A DNA stretch of 64,000 nt from Proteiniclasticum aestuarii (GCF_017368455.1 NZ_JAFNJU010000001.1:124001-188000); one strand, 5' to 3'; positions 27,098 to 36,612 are shown, counted from the stretch's first letter. Program-made: numbers and translations. The notes: generated by a model from the letters alone, not told the origin.

Positions 27098-27579
27098 CTA
27101 CTCCCCCTTAAATGATATCAAATCATTATTGAAGAGGGAGATTCCTAAGGATGGGAGCCTAACGGCTCCTAATTTATTAGGCTATCTCCGCAGTTCCTGC
27201 GGTTCTTGAGGCTACTATTCGTAGAGCCTCTTTTTTATGTTGATACTGGCATTTAAGTCCCTATCATGATGCGTATCGCAAGTAGGGCGTTTTGCCATAC
27301 CAGTCTGCCTTGTAGCCCATTTGGTCTTTAAACTTTGCCCACGACACATCACCAATTTTTTTGAGAGCCGATGGTTTTGCTAATAAAATCTTCTGCTCAT
27401 TATTTGGATATATTCTGAACTTGAAAAGCTTTGTGTTTCAGCATATCATCGCTACTCTCTTTAAATATTATAGTACTATTATATCGCTTTTTAATTAATA
27501 ATTCTATTTATTCAGAAATATTTGGCGAAAGAATACCCCCACTTAAGAAGCGGGGGTATTCTTTCGGGTTTTATATAAA
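27098..27579 (-). mobile_element. Decayed IS200/IS605-type (tnpB-only) element
   Basis: About 480 bases inserted in the flavodoxin gene. The left end (high coordinates) has a strong hairpin, GAATACCCCC with complement, near 27529-27565. The right end has an imperfect hairpin and terminates GGGGGAGTAG at 27098. Between them lies a tnpB remnant, then a run of small hairpins (near 27157-27172, 27187-27202 and 27209-27231) in the place of the omega RNA. No TnpA gene is present. Exact ends are my estimate from rejoining the flavodoxin frame. Confidence 0.75.
27215..27444 (-). pseudogene. tnpB remnant with large internal deletions
   Basis: Near 27430 the start of TnpB is readable (FKFRIYPNNEQKILLAK, with one extra base just before it). 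It is joined directly to a late segment (IGDVSWAKFKDQMGYKADW), and then, after another frame change, to the very C-terminus (CDTHHDRDLNASINIKKR) that carries the last RuvC aspartate. The central RuvC parts and the zinc finger are gone, so the product cannot be active. Full-length TnpB has about 370-400 residues. Confidence 0.85.
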
Positions 27580-27918
27580 AGAGAATGGAAAGAAGTGTGT
27601 CACAAAAATGAGGATTTTGTCTTTTTCATTTCTTCTGAGTGACTGAGATAGGATTTCAGCACAGGACTCATGGAGAAGCCCCCACTGGACACCCTACTAT
27701 CACATAATCATAGTCGTCCAGATTTTCATAGGCTTGAAATCTGATTTCACCCGGATCGGTCTCATTCCTGTCTTCTCCACCCATGGGTTCGATCTTTATA
27801 AGGTCCGTTTCCATGCCCTTTCCAAGGAAGCTTTCTTTAAGTCTTTCTGCCACCGATAGAGTATTTCCTGTCAGAGAATGGATGATCATGGCTGTTTTCA
27901 TTCCCCCTACCCCCTTGC

Positions 27919-28314
27919 TTAATGAATCAGAGCATCTTCAACGGCTTTGATGATCACAAGGCTGCTGTAGGTTGCTCCGGAAACTGCATCGACATCTAAT
28001 GACTGCTGTTCCAGGATGGTGTCCGTAATGGCCTCTGCATCTGCACCCTTCCCATGGTCATGTTCCAGAATAACAATGTCGCTGATCTCGTGGTCCTTCA
28101 TCAATACTTCCACTTTGACATGTACAGGGAAAACACTATATTCACCCACATAGCTGCCATCAGGAATCTCGGATAGTTCCACATCATGAATCGGTTCATT
28201 TGTGAGTTTCTCCAGATTATCTGATAACGTACTGTAGATCAGAACACTACCCGTAGCGACAATCACAATGACTATGACTACAATCCTGAACCATTTGTTT
28301 TTTCTCAATATCAT
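27919..28314 (-). CDS. FMN-binding domain protein, membrane-anchored
   Basis: A 131-residue protein with an N-terminal membrane helix (about 8-30) and an extracytoplasmic FMN_bind domain. The domain ends with DAVSGATYSS, the motif in which the Thr of SGAT is covalently flavinylated by ApbE in this family. It is expected to carry electrons at the outer face of the membrane. The start is uncertain: AAGAAGGG abuts the ATG at 28314, so the TTG at 28308 may be used. Co-transcribed with the broken flavodoxin downstream. No apbE is in the window. Confidence 0.8.
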   Translation of the reverse strand: MILRKNKWFRIVVIVIVIVATGSVLIYSTLSDNLEKLTNEPIHDVELSEIPDGSYVGEYSVFPVHVKVEVLMKDHEISDIVILEHDHGKGADAEAITDTILEQQSLDVDAVSGATYSSLVIIKAVEDALIH

Positions 28315-28461
28315 CCCTTCTTCCAGAATCAAATTGATTGACCACATAACAGTTCTATTATCAATGATTATTTTCAAGAAGAAGTGACTTTTTCGCGAAT
28401 AAACAATATCTTTAACAAAAAAATAACAACCATTCTTTCGATGATTACCCTTTTCAACAGC

Positions 28462-28493
28462 AAACCCGCTGCTATTTACTCTGCAGCGGGTTT
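28462..28493 (-). terminator. Terminator of the rubredoxin gene
   Basis: AAACCCGCTGC pairs with GCAGCGGGTTT around a 10-base loop. Confidence 0.65.
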
Positions 28494-28498
28494 CCATC

Positions 28499-28660
28499 TT
28501 ATTCTGCTAGAACGAACTCATCCGTGTATGCCCCACATAGTGGACACAGCCAGCCTTCGGGAAGGTCTTTGAAAGCGGTTCCTGGATGAACACCACTGTC
28601 AGGATCTCCGAGCTCAGGATCATAAATGTAACCACAGATGACACAGATATACCTTTCCAT
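28499..28660 (-). CDS. Rubredoxin
   Basis: A 53-residue electron carrier with one iron held by four cysteines: [12 protein letters not shown] at the N-terminus and [11 protein letters not shown] near residue 40, in the canonical CxxCG...CPxCG spacing. GGAGG lies seven bases before the ATG. Rubredoxins in anaerobes pass electrons to oxygen and peroxide reductases. It is a single gene, bounded by a terminator. The product starts [14 protein letters not shown] and is full length. Confidence 0.95.
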   Translation of the reverse strand: MERYICVICGYIYDPELGDPDSGVHPGTAFKDLPEGWLCPLCGAYTDEFVLAE

Positions 28661-28749
28661 TTTTCTACCTCCATAGGATCTATTGCTAAGATACCTAGAT
28701 TATAGACTGCAGGGGGAATGACTTCAACTTCATATCCGGTATTTAAGCA

Positions 28750-29403
28750 TTAATTCAGTTCTTTGAATTTACCTGTGACGATATAGATCGTCCATTCGCA
28801 GATATTTGTCGCATGATCACCATTTCTTTCCAGGTACTTCAGGACAAACTGCAGATCCCCTGCAAGCTTGAGAAGCTCCGGATTGTTGTTTGCTTTCTCA
28901 AACATTTTCTGCTCCGCTTCATAGGTCAGCTCATCGATTTTATCATCCAGCTTGGTCAGTTCCAGCGCTGTATCCTTATCTTTAGCCACAAAACTGTCCA
29001 GTGACTTCCCGATGAATTCCATGACGAGATCTGAAATCTGAATCAGTTCCTCATTGATGAGATCCGTATCAGTCTCTCGTCTGATTTTCGTGATGTCCGC
29101 TATGTCCTTGGCGTGATCGCCCATGCGTTCCAGGTCCGTGACGATTTTGATGATGGTGAAGATATTTCTGAGATCGGAAGCCACAGGTCCCTGTGTAGCG
29201 ATGAGCCTGATCGCTTCATCCTCAATGTCTCTCATGAGATTGTTGATCTGTATGTCTTCTTTTAGTACCAGATCAGCCAGTTTGATGTCTTTCTCCACCA
29301 GAGCTCTGATGGATCTTTTGATCTGCGTTTCCACAAGAAAACCCATTCTCAGAAGGTTATTGTTCATATGACTTATGGTTGTTTCAATACTGTTTAACGT
29401 CAT
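28750..29403 (-). CDS. phoU: Phosphate transport regulator PhoU
   Basis: A cytoplasmic helical protein that links the Pst transporter to phosphate signalling. The 217-residue protein shows the two three-helix-bundle repeats with family metal-binding motifs (DLERMGDHAKDIAD near residue 90 and YLERNGDHATNI near 190). It is the last gene of the pst cluster, 13 bases after pstB. No terminator stands out after it. Confidence 0.94.
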   Translation of the reverse strand: MTLNSIETTISHMNNNLLRMGFLVETQIKRSIRALVEKDIKLADLVLKEDIQINNLMRDIEDEAIRLIATQGPVASDLRNIFTIIKIVTDLERMGDHAKDIADITKIRRETDTDLINEELIQISDLVMEFIGKSLDSFVAKDKDTALELTKLDDKIDELTYEAEQKMFEKANNNPELLKLAGDLQFVLKYLERNGDHATNICEWTIYIVTGKFKELN

Positions 29404-29416
29404 TTCTCTTCTCCTT

Positions 29417-30190
29417 TTAGCCGAATCTACCGGTTATATAGTCTTCTGTCCGTTTATCCCTCGGGTTCGTGAACAGGTTCTTCGTATCTCCGTATTCAAT
29501 CATTTCTCCCATAAGGAAAAATGCGGTTCTGTCTGAGATTCTAGCAGCCTGCTGCATGGAATGGGTCACGATGGCGATGGTGTACTCATTTTTAAGGCTC
29601 TCCATCAGCTCTTCAATTTTTGCCGTGGCAATGGGATCCAGAGCTGAGGTGGGTTCATCCATGAGAATCACATCCGGCTGGACCGCCAGGGCTCTGGCGA
29701 TACATAAACGCTGCTGCTGCCCACCGGAGAGTCCATAGGCATTATCGTTCAGCCTGTCTTTGACTTCGTCCCATAGCGCAGCGCTCTTCAGACTGGTTTC
29801 CGCAATTTCCATGAGGAGATTCTTGTCTTTCAGCCCGTGAATCTTCGGTGCATAAAGCACATTCTCCAGTATGGATTTCGGGAAGGGATTGGGCTTCTGG
29901 AAAACCATCCCCACCTGGGTTCTTAATTCCTCCACACGAAGATCGCTGGAAAAAATGTCATTTCCGTGATAGAGAATCTTTCCTTCTGTACGCACAATGG
30001 GAATATTTTCCACCATTCTGTTGAGGGTCTTAATGAAGGTGGACTTACCGCATCCGGAAGGTCCTATGATGGCTGTAACCTCATTCTTGTAAATATCGAA
30101 ATTGATTTTCTTTAACGCCTGATTGTCTCCATACCAGAGATCCAGATCTCTGACCTGAAAAACAGCTTCCTTGTTTTCAATGGTTGTCAT
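29417..30190 (-). CDS. pstB: Phosphate ABC transporter ATPase PstB
   Basis: The ATPase of the high-affinity phosphate importer. The 257-residue protein has Walker A (GPSGCGKST near residue 42), the Q-loop ([12 protein letters not shown], diagnostic of PstB), signature [14 protein letters not shown], Walker [13 protein letters not shown] and the H-loop VTHSMQQA. It sits 15 bases after pstA, in the order pstS-C-A-B-phoU. Confidence 0.96.
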   Translation of the reverse strand: MTTIENKEAVFQVRDLDLWYGDNQALKKINFDIYKNEVTAIIGPSGCGKSTFIKTLNRMVENIPIVRTEGKILYHGNDIFSSDLRVEELRTQVGMVFQKPNPFPKSILENVLYAPKIHGLKDKNLLMEIAETSLKSAALWDEVKDRLNDNAYGLSGGQQQRLCIARALAVQPDVILMDEPTSALDPIATAKIEELMESLKNEYTIAIVTHSMQQAARISDRTAFFLMGEMIEYGDTKNLFTNPRDKRTEDYITGRFG

Positions 30191-30205
30191 AGTATACTCC
30201 TCTCG

Positions 30206-31138
30206 CTAAAATTTCTTTTCAAACTTGTTTCTAATGAAAATCGCCACTGAGTTCATCAGGAATAGAACCACCAGCAGCACCACAATGGTTGCTGCAGCAA
30301 GATTCGCATACTCCGGTGTAAGCACAGTATCCAGTGTCCAGTAATAGATCTGAATCGGCATCGTGGTGAAATCATCCATAACACTCTGGGGGATTTTCAT
30401 GATCAGTGTCGGGATACCAAGAACAACCAGAGGAGCTGTTTCTCCTATGGCTCTTGAAACGCCCAGTATGAAGCCCGTAAGCATGCCCGGCAGTGCTACC
30501 GGAAGAACAACTCTGCTGACTGTGGTCCACTTATCTGCACCAAGGCCATAGGAGGCTTCTCTTAAAAATCCAGGAACGGCTTTCAGTGCTTCCTGGGCGG
30601 CCACGACTACAATCGGCAGTACCAGAAGGGACATGGTGAGCCCCCCTGCAAGAATGCTCCCACCAAGACCCATGAGTCTGGAGAAAAGCGCCAGACCAAG
30701 CAGTCCGAAGATCACGGAAGGCACACTGGCAAGGTTACTGAGATTGATATTAATGAAATCTTTGAGTTTTCCTGGTTTTGCATATTCTTCAAGGTAGATG
30801 GCTGTGGATACGCCTAGAATAAAGGTAACAGGTATGACGATGAGCATCATATAGACCGTTCCCATAATGGCACCGAAGATTCCAGCCTTTTCCGGAAAAA
30901 TGGAAAGATTCCCTGTAAGAAAATCCCAATCAAGCCATCCGACGCTGTCTCTTACGATATCCACCAGCAGAAATACCAGTACAAGCAGTGTCATGGCTAT
31001 GGACACTCCAAATACGCTTCTCAGAAATCCGCTGAGTTTCACTCTTCTTTCAATCTGCCTGCTGTCTGCTTTAAATGTTTTTTTCTTTATTAAAGACACC
31101 TGATCTGTTTTTTCTGTTTTCACTTTATTATCTGCCAT
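30206..31138 (-). CDS. pstA: Phosphate ABC transporter permease PstA
   Basis: A 310-residue permease with six predicted helices, a long cytoplasmic N-terminus of about 40 residues and the EAA loop (REASYGLGADKWTTVSRVVLP near 200) that contacts PstB. It overlaps pstC by one base. The family call rests on the EAA loop, the length and the gene order. Confidence 0.94.
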   Translation of the reverse strand: MADNKVKTEKTDQVSLIKKKTFKADSRQIERRVKLSGFLRSVFGVSIAMTLLVLVFLLVDIVRDSVGWLDWDFLTGNLSIFPEKAGIFGAIMGTVYMMLIVIPVTFILGVSTAIYLEEYAKPGKLKDFININLSNLASVPSVIFGLLGLALFSRLMGLGGSILAGGLTMSLLVLPIVVVAAQEALKAVPGFLREASYGLGADKWTTVSRVVLPVALPGMLTGFILGVSRAIGETAPLVVLGIPTLIMKIPQSVMDDFTTMPIQIYYWTLDTVLTPEYANLAAATIVVLLVVLFLMNSVAIFIRNKFEKKF

Positions 31139-32061
31139 CAGTATGCCTCCCTATATTTTTTAGAAATGTAATGTGCCAGCTGATTCATGACCATGGTGAA
31201 CAGGAAAAGCAGAAGCCCTACCGCATAGAGACTGTAATATCCTGTGGTTCCGCTGGCCGCATCTCCACTGGTGAACTCTACAATATATCCTGTCATGGTC
31301 TGCATGGACTGTGTGATATCAAGGGTGAAGGCTTTGGAGCTTCCGCTTGCAATGGTCACAATCATGGTCTCTCCTATGGCTCTAGAAATACCAAGAACTA
31401 TGGATGCGAGGATTCCTGAGATTGCTGCAGGAATCACCACTTTGAAAGCCACTTCAAGTTTCGTGGAGCCAAGTCCGAAGGCACCTTCCTTCATGATTTC
31501 TGGTACGGAGTTCATGGCATCTTCGGATAAGGATGCCACCATCGGGATGATCATGATTCCCATGACAAGACCTGGACTCAAGGCATTCTTTGATTCAAGT
31601 CCTGGAATCAGATTCATCAGCATGGGGGTCACAAAAGAGTAGGCAAAAAAACCGTATACGATGGTAGGAATTCCTGCCAGGACCTCCAGCATGGGTTTCA
31701 CCAGTCTGCGTACTCTCTGTGAAGCAAACTGACTCAGATAGATGGCAGCCGCAAGCCCGATGGGAACCGCTACCAGCATGGCGATGAGCGATGTGGTGAT
31801 GGTTCCGATGAAAAGAGGAATGAATCCGAACCGCGGATCCTTGTTAAGGGGTGCCAGATCCGTGCTCAGCACCTCAGACAATGGGACTGCTGCAAAGAAT
31901 CGGAATGCATCGGTGATCAGTGTCAGAACGATTCCGAATGTAGTAAACACAGAAATCAGAGCCATAAACAGAAGAAATAACGGAACAATCTTATCCATGT
32001 ACCGTTTCTTTTCTTTTACTCTTTTCTGAATCATCTCTCTTATTTTAGTCTGATTTTCCAT
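31138..32061 (-). CDS. pstC: Phosphate ABC transporter permease PstC
   Basis: A 307-residue permease with six helices and an EAA loop (KEGAFGLGSTKLEVAFKVVIP near 195). It is separated from pstS by 98 bases that contain a stem-loop, so its level may be set separately from pstS. Its last base is the first base of pstA. Confidence 0.94.
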   Translation of the reverse strand: MENQTKIREMIQKRVKEKKRYMDKIVPLFLLFMALISVFTTFGIVLTLITDAFRFFAAVPLSEVLSTDLAPLNKDPRFGFIPLFIGTITTSLIAMLVAVPIGLAAAIYLSQFASQRVRRLVKPMLEVLAGIPTIVYGFFAYSFVTPMLMNLIPGLESKNALSPGLVMGIMIIPMVASLSEDAMNSVPEIMKEGAFGLGSTKLEVAFKVVIPAAISGILASIVLGISRAIGETMIVTIASGSSKAFTLDITQSMQTMTGYIVEFTSGDAASGTTGYYSLYAVGLLLFLFTMVMNQLAHYISKKYREAY

Positions 32062-32097
32062 AGACTTCTCCTTTATGATTTCTCCATACGCACGGAT

Positions 32098-32123
32098 AAG
32101 ATGAGAGAATGCTCTCTCATCTT
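32098..32123 (-). other. Stem-loop between pstS and pstC
   Basis: An 11-bp perfect stem (AAGATGAGAGA with complement, 4-base loop) without a T run, just after the pstS stop codon. This kind of structure commonly protects the binding-protein message from 3' decay or ends part of the transcription; which one applies cannot be read from the sequence. Confidence 0.6.
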
Positions 32124-32149
32124 TCCTGATTTAAGTGTCTGTTCTACGC

Positions 32150-33160
32150 TTATTTCAGACCTTCAAGAATGGTCTTGTATTCAGCATGCTTCTCTGCTGG
32201 AAGTGGAGCAAAGCCGTTTTCTCCAGCGAGCTTCCGGGCTCCTTCCTCTGACACCACAAACTTCGCGTAATCCAGAATCTGTGGTGATTCTTTGGCTTTA
32301 TCAAGATCCAGGTAAGTATATACAAGTCTTGTGAATCCCGCATAATCCAGATCTGATCCGATGGTATCCAGGGTTGGTTCCACAGCACCGTTTCCGAAGT
32401 CCACCTTCACAGCGGTCAGCTTGTCTGTATTGGAAGCATAGTAGCCATATCCGAAGAACGCAATGGCATTCACATCCTTAGATACCAGATCCACCAGTGT
32501 GGAGTATTCCTGTTGCAGATTGGCTGTTGACACCATGTCCTGCTCATCAAGTATCACTTCATAGAAGAATTCGTAGGTTCCGTGATTTTCATTTGGACCA
32601 TAGAACTTGATTTCTTCACTTGGCCATTCTGCACGAATGTCAGACCAGAGCACCTTATCATCATCCTTGAACTTTCCTGACAGATACATGTCGATGATTT
32701 CCTGCTGGGTCATTTCGGTAGCCCATGTATTCTCTTTGTTGATGACCATGGTCAGACCATCATAGGCCAGTTCGATTTCCATGATGTTTTCGCCCATGAC
32801 TTTTCCGGCAGCTTCCAGTTCTTCCACTTCTGTATCCTTGATCTTTCTGGATGCATCCGCAAAGTCCAGTTCTCCCGCGATAAACTTCTTAAGGCCTGCA
32901 CTGGATCCAGCTCTTCCTACCTGCACGCTTACGCCTGGCTCTACATTGCTCATGTAGTTTTCAGCAATATGTGCCATCAGAGGATAGACTGTTCCTGAAC
33001 CATCTACGATGACTGTTCCCTCCAGCTCTTCCGCGGGTGCTTCCGTGGATGGCTCTCCTCCATTATCTGATGGTGTTTCCTCCGCTGGTGTAGTGCCGCA
33101 TGCTGCCAGCATGGCAACCACTGCCACTGATGATACCAGACCTAATATTTTCTTACGCAT
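32150..33160 (-). CDS. pstS: Phosphate-binding lipoprotein PstS
   Basis: A 336-residue exported binding protein. It has a lipoprotein signal (AMLAACGTT), an acidic Ser/Thr/Pro-rich linker, then a phosphate-binding fold with DGSGTVYPL, GRAGSSAGLKKF and SRKIKDTE-type contacts. The ATG at 33160 has GGAGG seven bases upstream. A PhoP-like box and TATAAT lie just ahead, so it should be induced by phosphate starvation; no phoPR genes are in the window. Confidence 0.94.
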   Translation of the reverse strand: MRKKILGLVSSVAVVAMLAACGTTPAEETPSDNGGEPSTEAPAEELEGTVIVDGSGTVYPLMAHIAENYMSNVEPGVSVQVGRAGSSAGLKKFIAGELDFADASRKIKDTEVEELEAAGKVMGENIMEIELAYDGLTMVINKENTWATEMTQQEIIDMYLSGKFKDDDKVLWSDIRAEWPSEEIKFYGPNENHGTYEFFYEVILDEQDMVSTANLQQEYSTLVDLVSKDVNAIAFFGYGYYASNTDKLTAVKVDFGNGAVEPTLDTIGSDLDYAGFTRLVYTYLDLDKAKESPQILDYAKFVVSEEGARKLAGENGFAPLPAEKHAEYKTILEGLK

Positions 33161-33219
33161 TTCATATCCTCCTAAATTTTGACCTATTCTGAGAGACACA
33201 TCCGTGCCCTACAAATTGA

Positions 33220-33273
33220 ATTATAGACACTGATTGTTTTGCCGAGATTGTCAACATGTTATGTCCGTGTTAA
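33220..33273 (-). promoter_or_regulatory. PhoP-like box and -10 element of the pst operon
   Basis: Reading the reverse strand, TTAACA (33273-33268), ATAACA (33262-33257) and TTGACA (33254-33249) form three PhoP-type hexamers spaced by 5 and 2 bases, followed by TATAAT at 33225-33220. The -35 is otherwise poor at standard spacing, as expected for an activator-dependent promoter. Confidence 0.6.
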
Positions 33274-33401
33274 ATGCCGTAGCTGCTTATAATCCCTTCC
33301 ATAGGCGGATTTCATTGAACAGAGAGCAGGTAAACGCTTTCGGTTCAAGTGAAGGCAATGATGAATTATTTACTGGGGTGATCTGCCCGACCGAAAAAAA
33401 A

Positions 33402-33439
33402 AAGAACCATGAATCAGTTTCCTGTTTCATGGTTCTTTC
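33402..33439 (-). terminator. Terminator of the tRNA gene
   Basis: AAGAACCATGAA pairs with TTCATGGTTCTT; on the reverse strand it is followed by a run of about ten T. Confidence 0.85.
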
Positions 33440-33443
33440 TTAA

Positions 33444-33519
<76 letters not shown>

Positions 33520-33657
33520 ATATTCTCTGCTTACTGTCTTTCTTAAGCACATATTCTATTTTAAAGGATAAACATGTAAATGTCAAACTGATATTCACAA
33601 GTCTCAAGAAAGAAGAAAGAAGAGAAAGAAAAAGGCAGACTTGTACTGCCTCACAAA

Positions 33658-34650
33658 TCATTTCTTTATGAGCGGAATGCCCTCCTCTACCAGAAAGCAT
33701 CTCACATAATGTTCTGGTGTGATTTCCACCAGGTCAGGAACTTCTTCATAACACTTTCCGACAGCATAAGGACATCGATTGGAAAAACGGCATCCTTTGG
33801 GAAAATCCGAAGGATGGGGCACATAACCTTCAATGACATTAAGTCTTTCCTTTGTTTCTCCTCTACCAGGCATGCAGTCTATGAGACCTATGGTATAAGG
33901 ATTCATCGGATGGCTGAAGAGCTCTTCCTTGGGTGCTTTTTCCATGATCTTTCCGCAATACATCACGCAGACATCATGGGCCATATCTTCCACCACTCCC
34001 AGATCATGGGTATTCAGAATGATGGACATCTGGTTCTCATCCTGCAGCTTCTTCAGGAGATCCAGAATTTCCGCCTGAATGGTCACATCAAGTGCTGTAG
34101 TCGGTTCATCGGCGATCAGTATTCTGGGCTTGCAGGCAATGGCCATGGCAATCATGATTCTCTGACGCATTCCTCCGCTGAACTGTTTGGGAAGATCATA
34201 GTATCTTTTTTCCGCATCAGGAATTCCGACTTCCGTCATCAGCTGCATCGCTCTCACTTTAATCTCCTGCTTTTTTCCTCTCTTATGGATGTATAGTGCT
34301 TCCTCTATCTGCTTTCCCACTGGAATCAGCGGATTCAAGGTGGACATGGGGTCCTGATAGATCATGGCGATCTCATTTCCTCTGATTTTCTGCATCTGTT
34401 TCTCTTTCATCATCAGCAGATCCCCTTTAACATTCCCATCATAGATGGCTTCGCCTTCTATGATCTTCCCAGGATAATCCACCAGCTTCATGATGCTAAG
34501 GACAAGCACGCTTTTCCCGCTGCCTGACTCCCCGATCACCGCCAGAGTCCTGTTCTCTTCCAAGGTGAAACTTACATCATCTACAGCAGGAAGTTCCAGC
34601 CCATCCAGATAAAAGTATGTTTTTATATTGCTGACACGTAGTAGTGACAT
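33658..34650 (-). CDS. oppD: Peptide/nickel-type ABC ATPase (OppD/DppD-like)
   Basis: A 330-residue ATPase with Walker A GESGSGKS (near residue 38), signature FSGGMRQRIMIAMA, Walker B ILIADEPTTALD and H-loop LNTHDLG. The C-terminal oligopeptide-type region has cysteines in CRFSNRCPYAVGKC and a late CF, the spacing reported to hold an iron-sulfur cluster in DppD-type subunits. It is the last gene of a four-gene operon whose first gene is the permease/M28 fusion. No binding-protein gene is present. Confidence 0.88.
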   Translation of the reverse strand: MSLLRVSNIKTYFYLDGLELPAVDDVSFTLEENRTLAVIGESGSGKSVLVLSIMKLVDYPGKIIEGEAIYDGNVKGDLLMMKEKQMQKIRGNEIAMIYQDPMSTLNPLIPVGKQIEEALYIHKRGKKQEIKVRAMQLMTEVGIPDAEKRYYDLPKQFSGGMRQRIMIAMAIACKPRILIADEPTTALDVTIQAEILDLLKKLQDENQMSIILNTHDLGVVEDMAHDVCVMYCGKIMEKAPKEELFSHPMNPYTIGLIDCMPGRGETKERLNVIEGYVPHPSDFPKGCRFSNRCPYAVGKCYEEVPDLVEITPEHYVRCFLVEEGIPLIKK

Positions 34651-34690
34651 GACTTATCCCTCCTGTACTTTTTAATCTGCACCATTTCCA

Positions 34691-35629
34691 TCATGATTTG
34701 ACCTGAGGAATCACCACATCCTTCAGCACGTTGAACATCAGCAGAATGAAGAAATACACCACTGCCATGATGGTCATGAAATAACTGAAAGCCATACTGC
34801 CTGCGAAGGCATCGATTCTGGTGGATGTATAGAAATCAATCATATGGTATCCGATTCCTCTGTAATAAAAGAGTCTTTCCACAATGATCAGACTGGAAAA
34901 CATCAGCGCAAGGATCGTCGGGAAAACTGAAAGCACCTCATAAACCACACTTTTCATCAGATGGTTTCTGATGATCCGAAACCTGGAACAGCCTTTCCCA
35001 CGCGCAGCCAGAATGTAGGGCTTTGAAAACCCTTCCTCAATGGCTGTGGCGGTGGTTCTCGCAATATACGCTGCAGGGAGTATGGAAATGGAGATGATGG
35101 GATAGATGGCACTATACCAGTACTGGTCGCCCTTGAATTCAATGGGACCGATGCCGAAAAAGGTGATCCCGCTTTTAAAAAGATATAATGCAAGCATCTG
35201 AATAAGACCTATGGTCAGAATATCCGGCACCGACAACGGCACCAGAGACTGAAGCATCTTGAATGTTCCGATACGATCTCTCTTTCTGCTGTCCAGAATC
35301 CCCTTGGGAATTCCTAGAATCACCGCAAGCAGAATACCAAACAGAAGAACGATTCCACTACGTCTGGCTGATACCGCAAAGAGTTCCCCTACGGTACCGT
35401 CGAGAATGACCAGATCCTTCACTTCGCCGGAAAATACATACCGGAAGTTCTCTCTGATTCCCTCCATGATGATATCCCAGGACATATTCGGTCTGTATCT
35501 CCCCTTTTCATAGATGATATCAAAATCAATGGGTACACCGGTGATCAGAAGTACGCCTACAATGACCGATGTGAGAAGCAGCAGATTCCCTAGAATGATT
35601 TTTATTAGTTTCCTGGTTCTCAGATTCAT
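34691..35629 (-). CDS. ABC transporter permease (OppB/DppB-like)
   Basis: A 312-residue permease. Helix 1 (about 8-30) is followed by an extracytoplasmic stretch of about 75 residues, then five helices. The EAA loop reads YILAARGKGCSRFRIIRNHL near residue 205. The start at 35629 has GGAGG seven bases upstream. Its partner must be the fusion permease encoded two genes upstream. Substrate unknown. Confidence 0.85.
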   Translation of the reverse strand: MNLRTRKLIKIILGNLLLLTSVIVGVLLITGVPIDFDIIYEKGRYRPNMSWDIIMEGIRENFRYVFSGEVKDLVILDGTVGELFAVSARRSGIVLLFGILLAVILGIPKGILDSRKRDRIGTFKMLQSLVPLSVPDILTIGLIQMLALYLFKSGITFFGIGPIEFKGDQYWYSAIYPIISISILPAAYIARTTATAIEEGFSKPYILAARGKGCSRFRIIRNHLMKSVVYEVLSVFPTILALMFSSLIIVERLFYYRGIGYHMIDFYTSTRIDAFAGSMAFSYFMTIMAVVYFFILLMFNVLKDVVIPQVKS

Positions 35630-35649
35630 TTTCAACCTCCATAGAGCAT

Positions 35650-36606
35650 TCATCTTCCGTACAGATGACATGCCACCTCTCGCCCTTCATGATTTTTGAG
35701 TATTGGAATTTCCTCACTGCAGATTTTCATCGCATAGGGACATCGCGTGTGAAATGCGCAACCTGCGGGCATTCTGATCGCACTCGGTATCTCACCATGA
35801 AGCCTTCTTCTATCTTCTGATACTCTTTCCTTCTGACCCGGTACAGCAGCAAGTAGCGCTTTCGTATAGGGATGTCTGGGACTTTTGAAAATCTTTCCCG
35901 CGGTTCCGTTCTCCACAATCTTTCCAAGATACATCACCGCAACATCATCACTCACATGTCTGATCACATGAAGATCATGGGCAATGAAGAGATACGACAG
36001 ACCGAATTCCTTCTGAAGATCCATGGTCAGATTGAGAATCTGAGACTGTACGGACACATCCAACGCGGACACCGGTTCATCACAGACGATGAATCGCGGT
36101 TTCGTGGATAAGGCCCTGGCGATCCCGATTCTCTGTCTCTGCCCTCCACTGAATTCATGGGGGAATTTCCTGGCTGATCCCTTATCAAGACCCACCAGAT
36201 CCAGCAGTCTGTAGACCTCTTTCCTGTATTCCAGAGGCTGGACGATTTTATGAATCTGAAGGGGCTGAACAAGAATGTCTTCAATGGTCATTTTGTAGTC
36301 CAGGGCCGAGTACGGATTCTGAAAAACCATCTGAAGCTCTTTTCTGAGTTTTCGGAAGTCCCTGTTTGATATGGTGCTGATGTCTCTGCCATCCAGATAG
36401 ATGGACCCCGAGGAAGGTTCAAGCAGTCTCAGAACCAGCCTTCCTGTGGTGGATTTACCACTTCCGGATTCGCCGACCAGTCCCAGAGTTTTTCCCTGAT
36501 GAATCTGAAAATCGATTCCATTGACTGCATGAACCAGCTCCTTCTCATCCCCCAGCATACTGTTTTTCGCAATGAAATGCTTCTTTAAATTTTTAACCTC
36601 GATCAT
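35650..36606 (-). CDS. oppF: Peptide/nickel-type ABC ATPase (OppF/DppF-like)
   Basis: A 318-residue ATPase with Walker A GESGSGKST (about 40), Q-loop MVFQNPYSALD, signature FSGGQRQRIGIARAL, Walker B IVCDEPVSALD and the H-loop FIAHDL. The C-terminal region carries the oligopeptide-type cysteines (CAFHTRCPYAMKIC) characteristic of these subunits. It starts 6 bases after the fusion permease gene and ends 20 bases before the second permease start. The pair with the OppD-like protein is expected to form the ATPase heterodimer. Confidence 0.9.
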   Translation of the reverse strand: MIEVKNLKKHFIAKNSMLGDEKELVHAVNGIDFQIHQGKTLGLVGESGSGKSTTGRLVLRLLEPSSGSIYLDGRDISTISNRDFRKLRKELQMVFQNPYSALDYKMTIEDILVQPLQIHKIVQPLEYRKEVYRLLDLVGLDKGSARKFPHEFSGGQRQRIGIARALSTKPRFIVCDEPVSALDVSVQSQILNLTMDLQKEFGLSYLFIAHDLHVIRHVSDDVAVMYLGKIVENGTAGKIFKSPRHPYTKALLAAVPGQKERVSEDRRRLHGEIPSAIRMPAGCAFHTRCPYAMKICSEEIPILKNHEGREVACHLYGR

Positions 36607-36612
36607 ACATCA

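Larger units (their letters stand above)
26942..27901 (-). pseudogene. Flavodoxin gene disrupted by an IS605-type relic
   Basis: The N-terminal part (27901 downward) codes for MKTAMIIHSLTGNTLSVAERL, a flavodoxin FMN-phosphate loop. The frame then breaks in a run of five G (complement of 27679-27683) and continues in another frame as FSMSPVLKSYLSHSEEM. It breaks again into a frame reading THFFPFSF, and is interrupted near 27580. The C-terminal part resumes at 27097 (FKGGKSAISQVKKEVENKGG) and stops at 26942. Together the pieces rebuild one flavodoxin of about 160 residues. The gene followed the FMN-binding protein gene (18 bases apart), so an FMN redox pair has been lost. The two frame breaks could be decay or sequencing errors; the insertion is clear. 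Confidence 0.85.
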
